Part shown: positions 51,529-60,566 of the stretch, one piece after another | Numbering within the stretch: the stretch's first letter is position 1 | Layout: each line of letters opens with the position of its first letter | Assembly: GCA_020637805.1 (NCBI GenBank) | Contig: JACKJU010000004.1 | Location: forward strand, 124,001 to 188,000 | DNA length: 64,000 nt | Direction: 5' to 3' | Source of the DNA: Nitratireductor sp. | GTDB lineage: Bacteria; Pseudomonadota; Alphaproteobacteria; Rhizobiales; Rhizobiaceae | Program-made: the position numbers and the translations under genes | The notes under the pieces: generated by a model | Told to the model about the DNA's origin: nothing | Database searches by the model: none | What the model saw: only the letters and a program-made list of their open reading frames with translations

Positions 51529-52155
51529 ATGGAGCAATCAGCAGGCGATCAGGGTTGGCGCGGATCCCAGGACGGGTGGCTTGAGGCTGCCCAGGAACTG
51601 CTGCTCGAGTCTGGCGTGGATTCCGTCAAGATCCTTCCGCTGGCGAAGCGGCTCAAGCTTTCCAGGACAAGCTTCTACTGGTTTTTCAAGGATAGGGACG
51701 AACTGCTGCGGGCGCTGATTGCGCGCTGGCGCGACAAGAATACCGGCAACCTCGTCCGGCAAACAGAGGCCTATGCGGAAACATTGGCAGAGGCCATGTT
51801 GAACGTGTTCGACTGCTGGCTGGATCAGAACCTTTTCGATCCGCAGTTCGAGTTTGCCGTCCGCAGTTGGTCATTGCAGTCGCCGGACATTCTCGAGGAA
51901 GTCCGCCAGGCCGACCAGGCACGGCTCGAAGCCTTGCGCCTGATGTTCATGCGCTTTGGAGTCGACGCGGCAACCGCGGATGTGAGGGCGCGGACGACCT
52001 ACCTGGTCCAGATCGGCTATATCTCCATGCAGTCGCAAGAGGACCTTGCCACTCGCATGCAACGGATACCGGAATACATCGCAATCTTCACGCGTATCCA
52101 GCCGAGGCCACGGGAACTCGACCGTTTCTTCGCGCGGCACGGCTACAAGCCCTGA
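51529..52155 (+). CDS. TetR/AcrR family transcriptional regulator
   Basis: A 208-residue regulator from ATG 51529, with the TetR helix-turn-helix at about residues 14-60 (GWLEAAQELLLESGVDSVKI, then LAKRLKLSRTSFYWFFKDRD, typical TSFYWFF turn). The C-terminal ligand domain has no recognised motif. It faces the demethylase gene, the usual layout of a repressor and its target, and an inverted TGTACAT pair lies between them. The inducer may be the methylated amine or a product. Confidence 0.92.
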   Translation: MEQSAGDQGWRGSQDGWLEAAQELLLESGVDSVKILPLAKRLKLSRTSFYWFFKDRDELLRALIARWRDKNTGNLVRQTEAYAETLAEAMLNVFDCWLDQNLFDPQFEFAVRSWSLQSPDILEEVRQADQARLEALRLMFMRFGVDAATADVRARTTYLVQIGYISMQSQEDLATRMQRIPEYIAIFTRIQPRPRELDRFFARHGYKP

Positions 52156-52202
52156 GCCGCGCCAAGACTTTTCTCAAGCAGGCAAGCGCTGTTCAGGCAG
52201 TA

Positions 52203-53771
52203 TCATTCCCACTCGATGGTGCCGGGTGGTTTTGAGGTGACGTCATAGACCACGCGGTTGATGCCGCGAACCTCGTTGATGATGCGGGTGGCCGCGCGGC
52301 CGAGGAACTCCATGTCGAAATGGTAGAAGTCGGCCGTCATGCCGTCCACCGAAGTCACGGCGCGCAGCGCACAGACGAATTCATAGGTACGGCCGTCGCC
52401 CATGACCCCGACGGTCTGAACCGGCAGCAGAACGGCAAATGCCTGCCATATGGCGTCGTAGAGACCAGCCTTGCGGATTTCGTCCAGGTAGATTGCGTCC
52501 GCTTCCTGCAATATGCGGATCTTGTCGCGCGTCACGCCGCCGGGCAGGCGAATTGCAAGGCCCGGTCCAGGGAAGGGATGACGCCCGATAAAGCTGTCCG
52601 GCAGGCCAAGTTCGCGGCCAAGTTCACGCACCTCGTCCTTGAAGAGTTCGCGCAGCGGCTCGACCAGTTTCATGTTCATGCGTTCCGGCAGGCCGCCCAC
52701 ATTGTGGTGCGACTTGATGGTGACGGATGGACCACCGGTGAAGGATACGCTCTCGATGACGTCGGGATACAATGTGCCCTGCGCCAGGAAATCCGCGCCG
52801 CCAACCTTTTTGGCTTCTTCCTCGAACACGTCGATGAACAGCCTGCCGATGGTCTTGCGCTTCTTCTCCGGGTCGGCCTCGCCTTCCAGCTCACCGATAA
52901 AGGTATCGGATGCGTCCACATGAACGAGCGGAATGTTGTAGTGCTCGCGGAACATGGAAACGACCTGCGCCGCCTCGTCCTTGCGCATCAGGCCGTGGTC
53001 CACGAGGATGCAGGTCAACTGGTCACCCACCGCCTCGTGGATGAGGAGTGCAGCGACGGAAGAATCGACACCGCCGGAAAGACCGCAGATCACCCGCTTG
53101 TCACCGATCTGCTCGCGAATGGCGGCAATTGCCTGATCCTTGTAGGCAGCCATTGTCCAGTCGCCCTTGAGACCCGCGATCTTGTGAACGAAATTGGACA
53201 AGAGCTTCGCACCGTCGGGCGTATGCACCACTTCAGGGTGGAACTGGACGGCGTAGTATCCACGCGTTTCGTCCGCCGTGGCTGCAAGCGGAGCATTTGC
53301 GGAAGCCGCGATGACCTCGAAGCCTTGCGGCAGTTCGGTAACGCGGTCGCCGTGGCTCATCCAAACCTGGTGCTTCTGGCCTTCGTCCCACACGCCATCA
53401 AACAGTGGCGAGGGTTTCAGCACTTCCACATAGGCACGTCCGAACTCCCGGTGATGCCCCCCCTCGACCTTGCCACCCAACTGCTCGCACATGGTCTGTT
53501 GCCCGTAGCAGATGCCCAGGACCGGCAAGCCGGAGTCGAATACGATCTGCGGGGCACGCGGGCTGTTCTCGTCTGCCACGGAAGCAGGACCGCCCGAAAG
53601 GATGACCGCCTTCGGCTTGAGCCGGTTGAACCCCTCTTCTGCCGACTGGAACGGAACGATTTCCGAATAGACGCCGGCCTCGCGCACCCGGCGCGCGATG
53701 AGCTGGGTAACCTGGCTGCCGAAATCGATGATGAGAACGGTGTCGGGATGGGTGGTGTTGAGCGCGGTCAT
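52203..53771 (-). CDS. guaA: GMP synthase
   Basis: GMP synthetase of 522 residues, turning XMP into GMP with glutamine and ATP. The class I amidotransferase domain has LGICYGQQTMCEQLGG with the catalytic cysteine and VQFHPEVVHTPDG with its histidine. The ATP-pyrophosphatase loop is CGLSGGVDSSVAALLIHE at about 228-245, and DHGLMRKDEA and PGIGLAIR-like sequence (PFPGPGLAIRLPG) follow. The product end ISKPPGTIEWE is complete. guaB lies 3 kb upstream on the same strand. Confidence 0.98.
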   Translation of the reverse strand: MTALNTTHPDTVLIIDFGSQVTQLIARRVREAGVYSEIVPFQSAEEGFNRLKPKAVILSGGPASVADENSPRAPQIVFDSGLPVLGICYGQQTMCEQLGGKVEGGHHREFGRAYVEVLKPSPLFDGVWDEGQKHQVWMSHGDRVTELPQGFEVIAASANAPLAATADETRGYYAVQFHPEVVHTPDGAKLLSNFVHKIAGLKGDWTMAAYKDQAIAAIREQIGDKRVICGLSGGVDSSVAALLIHEAVGDQLTCILVDHGLMRKDEAAQVVSMFREHYNIPLVHVDASDTFIGELEGEADPEKKRKTIGRLFIDVFEEEAKKVGGADFLAQGTLYPDVIESVSFTGGPSVTIKSHHNVGGLPERMNMKLVEPLRELFKDEVRELGRELGLPDSFIGRHPFPGPGLAIRLPGGVTRDKIRILQEADAIYLDEIRKAGLYDAIWQAFAVLLPVQTVGVMGDGRTYEFVCALRAVTSVDGMTADFYHFDMEFLGRAATRIINEVRGINRVVYDVTSKPPGTIEWE

Positions 53772-53857
53772 TGGCTTTCCCTGATCACTAAAATGAAGCG
53801 TTTAGACCGTTTCATCTTCAGGCGCAAACGGATCGGGAAGGGTTTCACAGAAAGCCG

Positions 53858-54487
53858 TCAGAGGATCGAGCCAGCGACGATTTCCTGTTCGATCCTGTCG
53901 ACGTCTTCAGCAAGGCGCTCGTCGACGACATGGAGATATTGCGTCCAGTCGCCGACGTGGGAAAGTTCCTTGGCTCCGTCGGAAATGCCGCGCAGCCCTA
54001 TCAGCGGAAGGTTGAAGGCCATGCAGGCACGCAGAACCGCAAAGGTCTCCATGTCCACCATGTCGGCATCGATCGCCTCGTAGGCCTTGCCGGAAACGAT
54101 ATTGGCACCCGTCGAAAGGCTGGCCGCCGCGATACCCGGCACCTTAATCGGCATCTCGACCGTTACCGGAAGATCGATGAACGGTGTCAGCCCCTTTTCA
54201 AACCCGAGCGGCGAGGCATCCATGTCGCGGTACGAAACCGAGGACACCTGGAAAACGCCGGTTTGGGGCAACTTCGCAGAACCGGCGGAGCCAAGGCTGA
54301 TCACCAGATCCGGTGTCATGCCCTCATGGTGGAGCCGGCCCAGTGCGGCAGACAATTGAACTGCTGCTTCCACGGGCCCCACGCCGGTAAACATCGGGAC
54401 GAACCTTTTCCTCAGATGTTCGCCATATTCGGCGTCCACCGCCATGACAAAGAGGATGGCTTTTCCGGCGACTTGCTTCAGTTGCAT
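53858..54487 (-). CDS. mtnN: 5'-methylthioadenosine/S-adenosylhomocysteine nucleosidase
   Basis: A 209-residue nucleosidase that splits MTA and SAH, recycling methionine and clearing methylation inhibitors. The active-site region MVDMETFAVLRACMAFNLPL carries the substrate Glu and Met, and the catalytic aspartate is in LRGISDGAKELS. SLGSAGSAKLPQTGVFQV is a further family mark. It is shorter at the N-terminus than E. coli MtnN by about 20 residues. The gene lies between guaA and tspO. Confidence 0.92.
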   Translation of the reverse strand: MQLKQVAGKAILFVMAVDAEYGEHLRKRFVPMFTGVGPVEAAVQLSAALGRLHHEGMTPDLVISLGSAGSAKLPQTGVFQVSSVSYRDMDASPLGFEKGLTPFIDLPVTVEMPIKVPGIAAASLSTGANIVSGKAYEAIDADMVDMETFAVLRACMAFNLPLIGLRGISDGAKELSHVGDWTQYLHVVDERLAEDVDRIEQEIVAGSIL

Positions 54488-54506
54488 CAGGCAGTTCCGA
54501 GCGTGT

Positions 54507-54974
54507 TCAGTTCAATGCAACGATAGAGGCATTGAGAAGGGTGGCGAATGAAACCCATAGCAGATACGGCCAGAAGCACCATACCGCCAGGGACACCTCG
54601 CCGCGCGTGGAACGCATGAAGGCGATGATTGCAAACAGCAGCAGGAATATGTCTGCAAGTGCGGCGAGCGGCAGCTTGAAGAAGAAGAAAAGGAAGCTCC
54701 AGGCGAAATTCAAGACGAGCTGGACAAACCACCACTTCACCGCCCGTGACTGCGGGTCCCAGCGGTACACCGCGCCGCCAGCCAGGCCGATCAGAATGTA
54801 GAGCACCGTCCATACCGGCGCGAAGACCCAGGACGGAGGATTGAACCACGGCTTAGCCAGTTCGCCATACCAACCGCCGGGCGCGGTTGCCTGCATGGTC
54901 GCGAAGCCTGCAGCAAATCCTGTCACCAGCATCAGCAGGATGAAGACGATGTAAGGCATTGTTCGTTGCAGCAT
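54507..54974 (-). CDS. tspO: TspO/MBR family protein
   Basis: A 155-residue membrane protein with five hydrophobic helices. The family motifs WYGELAKPWFNPPSWVFAPVWT and LNFAWSFLFFFFKLPLAA are intact (first read as WYGELAKPWFNPP and SWVFAPVWTVLYI). TspO binds tetrapyrroles and is tied to porphyrin handling and stress in alphaproteobacteria. Its exact task here is unknown. It starts 48 nt from the rsmB-like gene on the same strand. Confidence 0.95.
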   Translation of the reverse strand: MLQRTMPYIVFILLMLVTGFAAGFATMQATAPGGWYGELAKPWFNPPSWVFAPVWTVLYILIGLAGGAVYRWDPQSRAVKWWFVQLVLNFAWSFLFFFFKLPLAALADIFLLLFAIIAFMRSTRGEVSLAVWCFWPYLLWVSFATLLNASIVALN

Positions 54975-55022
54975 GGCTTTTCCTGTCGATTGTCGTTTCC
55001 CCGGACGGGATAAACGGATTAC

Positions 55023-56321
55023 TCACGCCAAACGTTGCAGAACCGCGAAAAAGAAACCGTCCGTTCCTGTCGAGGCCGGTGACAAGGTAATGCAATCCAT
55101 GTCGGCAGACCACGGTTTGGGCTTTTCATAGCCGTAGAGCTCTTCCCATGCCCCGCCAGCCGAAAGCAGGTCCCACCTGCCGCCATCCTTGTTGTGGCGC
55201 TCGCCGAACGCGTAGATCTGCTCCTCGTTCTCGCAGGGAAAGACCGAGCAGGTAACGTAGCAGAGAAACCCGCCCGGACGGACGTATTTCATCGCTTCAT
55301 CGAGCACGGACTTCTGCTCGTTCATGCGCATCTCGAGCGTATCGGGCGTGAGCCGCCACTTTGCATCCGGCTTGCGCCGCCAAGTGCCCGAACCCGAGCA
55401 CGGCGCATCGACAAGCACCCGGTCCATCTTGCCGGCGAGCGCATTGAGGCCCTCTCTCGGATCGTGAACCTGCACATTTCGCGTGCCTGCGCGCTTCAGT
55501 CTTTCATGAATTGGCGCAAGGCGATGCCTGTCGGCGTCATGGGCGTGTATCTGGCCCTTGTTGTTCATCAATGCGGCAAGCGCCAGGGTCTTGCCTCCCG
55601 CGCCTGCGCAGAAATCAAGTATCTGTTCGCCTTCGCGGGCAAACACGAGTTCGGCGGCGATCTGGCTCCCCTCGTCCTGGACCTCGAACCAGCCCTTCTG
55701 GAAGGCCGCATCGGCCTGCACGTTCGGCATGCGGCTGTCGCCCCTGCCGGGATTGATGCGAATGCCATTGAGAGAGATGGGGGACTTCTTCGCCTTCTCG
55801 CGCGAAAGCGCCTTGAGAACCTTGGACACCTCCGCCTTGAGAGAATTGACGCGGAGATCGAGCGGGGCCCGGTCCGCGAGCGCCTTTGCCTCCTTCACCC
55901 AATCGTCGCCAAAATTCTCCTGGAAGTGCTCCATGCACCATTCGGGAACGTCGGCCTCGTCGTGGGCGGGTGCATAGGTGAAATCGCGGCCAGTCATGGC
56001 TTCGAGCCTTGCGGCAGGAATTTCCGGCGCAAACTTGTCGCCGTCGAGCTCCCTCGTGATATCGGCAAGTTCCATGCCCCATTGGCGGGCAAGGGTGGCG
56101 AAAACGACCGATGACGGCTCCTCATCGTCCATCAGCCAGGCGCTGGAAGCATATTGGCGCAGGCTGTCATAAACGAGGTTGCCGATTGCATTGCGGTCGC
56201 CGGAGCCTGCAAACCGGTGGGCATTGCCCCAATCGCGCAGTGCATCGGATGCCGGACGATTGCGATTGCGCATCTCGTCGAGAACCTCGATCGCGGCGGA
56301 AATACGCCCCCCCAGACGCAT
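55023..56321 (-). CDS. RsmB/NOP family 5-methylcytosine RNA methyltransferase
   Basis: A 432-residue methyltransferase from ATG 56321. The SAM-binding region is ILDFCAGAGGKTLALAALM; the two catalytic cysteines are in VDAPCSGSGTWRRKPDAKW and CYVTCSVFPCENEEQI. The N-terminal NusB-like part (about 1-120) is typical of RsmB, which makes m5C967 in 16S rRNA. The target nucleotide in this organism is inferred. The start overlaps the stop of the MAPEG gene by one nucleotide. Confidence 0.92.
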   Translation of the reverse strand: MRLGGRISAAIEVLDEMRNRNRPASDALRDWGNAHRFAGSGDRNAIGNLVYDSLRQYASSAWLMDDEEPSSVVFATLARQWGMELADITRELDGDKFAPEIPAARLEAMTGRDFTYAPAHDEADVPEWCMEHFQENFGDDWVKEAKALADRAPLDLRVNSLKAEVSKVLKALSREKAKKSPISLNGIRINPGRGDSRMPNVQADAAFQKGWFEVQDEGSQIAAELVFAREGEQILDFCAGAGGKTLALAALMNNKGQIHAHDADRHRLAPIHERLKRAGTRNVQVHDPREGLNALAGKMDRVLVDAPCSGSGTWRRKPDAKWRLTPDTLEMRMNEQKSVLDEAMKYVRPGGFLCYVTCSVFPCENEEQIYAFGERHNKDGGRWDLLSAGGAWEELYGYEKPKPWSADMDCITLSPASTGTDGFFFAVLQRLA

Positions 56322-56740
56322 CAGGCCAATCCCGCCAGGTGAGCCAGAACCACCAGCCACAACAGGATCAGAACAGCATAGGCCGCCATGAAGACCGGGC
56401 GGCGGATTCTCAGCGAATTCGATCCCGTGTGTACCAGGACATGGGCGATCTTGAGGACGAGAAAAAGCCATGCAAGCACGGCGATCAGATAGGACGCACC
56501 ATTGGTGACGAAGGCAGTGAGACAGGCGGCATAGAAGATAGCTGCCGTCTCGTTCTGATTACGGATCGCGTTGACGAATACCTTGCTCTCGTCCGGCTCA
56601 CGGGTGAGGAGCTTGAAATCGGATGCCTTTGCCTTGCCGTCCTTTACCGCACGCACCCGGCCACGTGACATGGGAACATAAAGGGCAAGCGTAACGAGCG
56701 CATGCAGGCCAATCGGCCACAGAACCAGAGCCGGATTCAT
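56321..56740 (-). CDS. MAPEG family membrane protein
   Basis: A 139-residue membrane protein with four hydrophobic helices and the MAPEG patterns VFVNAIRNQNETAAIFYAACL and LKIAHVLVHTGSNSLRIRR. MAPEG members are glutathione- or eicosanoid-type enzymes in eukaryotes, but the bacterial function is mostly unknown. It shares one base with the rsmB-like gene start and lies 35 nt from the end of guaB. Confidence 0.9.
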   Translation of the reverse strand: MNPALVLWPIGLHALVTLALYVPMSRGRVRAVKDGKAKASDFKLLTREPDESKVFVNAIRNQNETAAIFYAACLTAFVTNGASYLIAVLAWLFLVLKIAHVLVHTGSNSLRIRRPVFMAAYAVLILLWLVVLAHLAGLA

Positions 56741-56775
56741 CGTTTCTCCAATCGGTTCGCCGTTTAGCCGCCAGA

Positions 56776-58275
56776 TCAGCTGCGGTGATAGTTGGGGCTC
56801 TCACGGGTTATCGTGACATCATGGGCATGGCTTTCGGTCAGACCTGCGCCCGTGATGCGCACGAAGGTAGCGCGTTTCTGGAACTCGGCAATGGTCTCCC
56901 CTCCGACATAGCCCATGGCTGCGCGCAGGCCGCCGGCAAGCTGGTGAATTACGGCAGCAACCGGCCCCTTGTAGGGAACCTGCCCTTCGATGCCTTCGGG
57001 AACAAGCTTGAGCGTGTCGGTGACCTCGGCCTGGAAATAGCGGTCGGCAGAGCCGCGCGCCATCGCGCCAACCGATCCCATGCCGCGATAGGACTTGTAG
57101 GATCTGCCCTGGTGAAGATAGACCTCGCCCGGGCTTTCCTCGGTACCAGCAAGCAGGGAACCGACCATGCAAACGGAGGCACCGGCGGCAATCGCCTTTG
57201 CCAGGTCGCCCGAATATTTCAGGCCGCCATCGGCGACGATCGGCGTGCCGGTCGCATGTGCGGCATCTACTGCCGACATGATGGCGGAAAGCTGAGGCAC
57301 GCCCACGCCCGCCACCACACGAGTGGTGCAGATCGAGCCTGGCCCGATGCCAACCTTCACGGCGTCGGCACCATGGTCGATCAGGGCTTTCGTGCCCTCG
57401 GAAGTGGCGACATTGCCCGCGAGGATCTGCACGGAATTGGAGAATTTCTTGATCTTGCCGATGGAATCCAGAACGCGCTGCGAATGACCATGCGCGGTAT
57501 CGACGACAAGAAGATCGACCCCTGCATCGATCAGACGCTCGGCACGCTCAAGGCCGTCATCGCCAACGGTCGTGGCTGCGCCGACACGCAGGCGGCCCTG
57601 CATATCCTTGGCAGCATTCGGATGGAGCTGCGACTTCTCGATATCCTTTACGGTGATGAGGCCGGTGCACTGCCCTGCATCGTCAACGACGAGAAGTTTC
57701 TCGATGCGGTGCTGGTGGAGAAGCTTGCGCGCCTCTTCCTGGCTGACGCCATCGCGTACCGTGACGAGGTTCTTCGAGGTCATCAATTCCCGAACGGGCT
57801 GTCTGAGATTGGAAGCAAAGCGAACATCGCGGTTGGTAAGGATGCCAACGAGCTTGCCGGTAACCTGGCCGCCGGCGCCGCCGTTCTCGACAACGGGAAT
57901 GCCGGAAATCCTGTTGGCCTGCATCAGGTCCAGGGCATCCTTGAGCGTTGCGTTGGGACCGATCACCAGCGGGTTGATGACCATGCCGGATTCGAATTTC
58001 TTGACCTGCCTTACCTGCTCGGCCTGTTCGGCGGGTGTCAGGTTGCGGTGAATGATGCCCATTCCGCCAGCCTGCGCCATGGCGATGGCAAGGCGGGATT
58101 CGGTGACCGTATCCATCGCTGCCGAGAGGATGGGCAGGTTCAATTCGATTTCCGGCGTTATCTTGGTGCGAATATCGACCTGTCCCGGCATTACCGTGGA
58201 ATGGCCGGGCTGCAGAAGAACGTCGTCGAAGGTGAGAGCCATCCCACCCGTCAAGGTTTCGATTATTTTGGACAT
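56776..58275 (-). CDS. guaB: IMP dehydrogenase
   Basis: A 499-residue IMP dehydrogenase that makes XMP, the first committed step of GMP synthesis. The catalytic loop GIGPGSICTTRVVAGVGVPQ holds the active cysteine. Two CBS domains lie at about residues 95-215 (LVIGPNATLKDALDLMQANR, SKNLVTVRDGVSQEEARKLL). The flap region EGIEGQVPYKGPVAAVIHQL is near the end. It shares strand and pathway with guaA. The 222-bp leader region has a small hairpin but no known riboswitch. Confidence 0.98.
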   Translation of the reverse strand: MSKIIETLTGGMALTFDDVLLQPGHSTVMPGQVDIRTKITPEIELNLPILSAAMDTVTESRLAIAMAQAGGMGIIHRNLTPAEQAEQVRQVKKFESGMVINPLVIGPNATLKDALDLMQANRISGIPVVENGGAGGQVTGKLVGILTNRDVRFASNLRQPVRELMTSKNLVTVRDGVSQEEARKLLHQHRIEKLLVVDDAGQCTGLITVKDIEKSQLHPNAAKDMQGRLRVGAATTVGDDGLERAERLIDAGVDLLVVDTAHGHSQRVLDSIGKIKKFSNSVQILAGNVATSEGTKALIDHGADAVKVGIGPGSICTTRVVAGVGVPQLSAIMSAVDAAHATGTPIVADGGLKYSGDLAKAIAAGASVCMVGSLLAGTEESPGEVYLHQGRSYKSYRGMGSVGAMARGSADRYFQAEVTDTLKLVPEGIEGQVPYKGPVAAVIHQLAGGLRAAMGYVGGETIAEFQKRATFVRITGAGLTESHAHDVTITRESPNYHRS

Positions 58276-58497
58276 TGCCTATCCTGTCTTGCCCGGTTTC
58301 GTGCAGGGTGCGGGAACCCTGTCGGCGGACTTCTATATGCTGCAGATGACAGGAATACCGATTCCCTGAACCTGCGGATTGGCAAGGGTCGTTACCACGC
58401 CTTTGCCGCATTGCAAAGCGGATTCGGGAACTATGCAGACAGGTTTTCCCCTGCCCCGAAACAGTGCAAGTCAGAGATGTGGAAGTGGATCGGGCGA
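58276..58497. other. Leader region of guaB with a short hairpin
   Basis: The 222 bp between guaB and the GT-C gene have no gene I can support. CAGGGT-GCGGGA-ACCCTG (58304-58321) forms a 6-bp stem 29 nt before the guaB start and could affect translation. No purine-riboswitch-like fold is evident by eye. Confidence 0.5.
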
Positions 58498-60366
58498 TCA
58501 GCCCCTGAAGCGCATCACGATGAGGCGGTCGTCAGGGCCGGAAAGAGGCTCCAGCCAGGATGGAAAGTCGCCGCGAAGAATGCGCTGCTTCATCTCACCG
58601 CTCTCGGGCTTGATCTGCTCAAGAGCCGGATCACGCTGGCAATACGCCACATATTGCGGCTTCACCTCGTCTGCAATCCGGCGCGCCTGGTCCTCGGTAC
58701 CACCGAAGAAGCGCATCGACTTGAGAATCGCATCGCCGTTGCGGTGATAGTTTCCCGAAAGTGCAAAGTGATGGGTGAAATCGAGGATGGCCGGCCCTTC
58801 GTTCGGTGAGTTCAGAACGAGCCCCGCCGGCAGCGAGGCCAGCAGCGCATAATCGCTTTGCCTTGCGCATATCGGCAATATCCTGCTGGTCACCCAGGCG
58901 GGATTTGCGGCGGCGCTTGTTCCTGCCGCCTGCCCTGCAGCCAGTTTGGATGGCGGCGATGTCAGCAATGCGCCCGCAACCAGCCATGCTGCGGAGACAA
59001 GACCGAAAACCGAGACGAATTTGACTGCACCCAATGCAATCTTCCTGTCCCCAAGCCGGGCCTCAGCCTCATCCCAGACCGTCTGGACGACGAGCATGGC
59101 CACCGGCACGGTTGCCAGGATACCGACCTTCAGCATGCGATACTGGAAGAACATGCCAAGGAAGCATATCACCACCATTGCCAGCATGGCGTAAAGCTGG
59201 GGATTGCCTGAACCCCTGTGCCAGATGACGGCAGCGCAGGCTGCGATCAGCACGACAAGGTAGCCAAAGGCGGAAAACCAGAGACTTGGGTGAAGTGCGG
59301 ATATCTCGAGGAAACCCTTTGCTTCCATGACCTTGTCCAGCCATTCGGCCTTGAGGTCGGGCGAAATTCCGGACATCGGCCCTGCCGCGCATTGGGGATA
59401 GGTCGTCAACAGGACCGCAGCAGCAGTTGCGGCCAGCAAGCCGCCGAAGGCGGCGCGCGCCAGCAATGTTGTGCTTCTGGTCTTGAAGGTCAGAACACCG
59501 GTTGCCGCTGCCAGGACCGTGAATGCCGCCCCGATCAGCACAATGGCGAGAACGTAGAAGACCGAGAGGCGGTCGCATTGCGCGACAAGCCAGTTGGCAG
59601 GCGCAACGTTGAGAAAGAACAGCGGCACCGTGGCCGCCACTAGTCCCATCGCCGTGCGCTTCAGTCCAGTGCCGTCTTCGTCCATCCCGAATGCCCAAGC
59701 CAGACCCAGCCAGGCGAGCACGAAGACCGCTAGCAAAATGACATCGAGGCCGACCGATATCGAAAAGGCAATCGCGGCCCCGATGAGAAAGTGTCCCCAC
59801 CACTTGCCTGCATTTGCCAGGCCAAGCGTGATGAGCGCAAAGTTCAGGATCTGAACATTGTGATGGTCTATCCGGAAAATCCTGAATTCGTTGAGCGCGT
59901 CGACACAGCCAGCGGCCAGCACCAGCAGCAGCAGGCGGCTTGCGCCGGGAACCAGGCTTTCCCCCGTCCTGACGACGACCATCATCGTGACAAGGAACAG
60001 GACCATCGGCCAGACGATCATTGCAAGCTGCTCGGCATGACCGGCTGAGGTAAAGACGGAGAAAAAGTGAATAAGGACGGCATAGGGAACATCGACGATG
60101 CGCGACCAGTGCATGTCTGCCCCGATGGGCGGGTTCATGCGCGGCACCGACAGGTCGAACCATCCGTTCAGCCCTGCCATCCAGTTGCGGATCTGATGCA
60201 GGCGCATGAAGTCATCGGAATCGTAGAGCGCTCCTTCGCTCAAACCGGTCGTCAGATTACCCGCGTTCCATGCACAATAGATCACGAACGCCATCAACAG
60301 CGTCTTCAGGTACGAGTTCTCGTTGCGGCTCCGGATATTGCCAGCCGACGTCTCAGCAATTGCCAT
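58498..60366 (-). CDS. GT-C type membrane glycosyltransferase (STT3-like)
   Basis: A 622-residue integral membrane protein from ATG 60366, with about 12 hydrophobic helices and a soluble C-terminal domain (about 470-622). The first extracytoplasmic loop contains YDSDDFMRLHQIRNWM (Asp49, Asp51, Asp52), the acidic motif seen in GT-C enzymes that use polyprenyl-phosphate sugars, then MNPPIGADMHWSR. DHHNVQILNFALI in the next loop also fits. The substrate is unknown. It is divergent from a GT2 gene and a flippase-like gene, which suggests one pathway of lipid-linked sugar transfer outside the inner membrane. Confidence 0.78.
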   Translation of the reverse strand: MAIAETSAGNIRSRNENSYLKTLLMAFVIYCAWNAGNLTTGLSEGALYDSDDFMRLHQIRNWMAGLNGWFDLSVPRMNPPIGADMHWSRIVDVPYAVLIHFFSVFTSAGHAEQLAMIVWPMVLFLVTMMVVVRTGESLVPGASRLLLLVLAAGCVDALNEFRIFRIDHHNVQILNFALITLGLANAGKWWGHFLIGAAIAFSISVGLDVILLAVFVLAWLGLAWAFGMDEDGTGLKRTAMGLVAATVPLFFLNVAPANWLVAQCDRLSVFYVLAIVLIGAAFTVLAAATGVLTFKTRSTTLLARAAFGGLLAATAAAVLLTTYPQCAAGPMSGISPDLKAEWLDKVMEAKGFLEISALHPSLWFSAFGYLVVLIAACAAVIWHRGSGNPQLYAMLAMVVICFLGMFFQYRMLKVGILATVPVAMLVVQTVWDEAEARLGDRKIALGAVKFVSVFGLVSAAWLVAGALLTSPPSKLAAGQAAGTSAAANPAWVTSRILPICARQSDYALLASLPAGLVLNSPNEGPAILDFTHHFALSGNYHRNGDAILKSMRFFGGTEDQARRIADEVKPQYVAYCQRDPALEQIKPESGEMKQRILRGDFPSWLEPLSGPDDRLIVMRFRG

Positions 60367-60455
60367 GAATATTGTCCCGCGCAGGAGATCCCGGGCGCGC
60401 TGCCCGGACATGCAAAGCAGACTCGGCTTCAATAATTAATATTTGTTTTACGCTA

Positions 60456-60467
60456 ACCCTTTAGGGT
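60456..60467. promoter_or_regulatory. Small palindrome in the GT-C/GT2 divergent promoter
   Basis: ACCCT-TT-AGGGT lies in the AT-rich 200-bp gap between the two divergent glycosyltransferase genes, beside TTAATATTTG. Its place would suit a shared operator, but the site is short and could be chance. Confidence 0.25.
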
Positions 60468-60566
60468 GTCTGGGAAATTTCAGGCCGGTTCATTGCCGGC
60501 CCGCAGACATGCGGGGAAACACCAAAAGCGGCGGTCCGATTGGCCGTCCATCCTCAAGGGGGATAC

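Noticed and set aside
52320..54083. 587-codon open frame on the + strand opposite guaA and mtnN
   Set aside because: It lies antisense to two genes with complete family motifs and shows no domain of its own. It is explained by GC-rich codon use that leaves the opposite strand free of stops.
56785..58809. 674-codon open frame on the + strand opposite guaB
   Set aside because: The same effect as above; the minus strand carries an intact IMP dehydrogenase with its catalytic loop.
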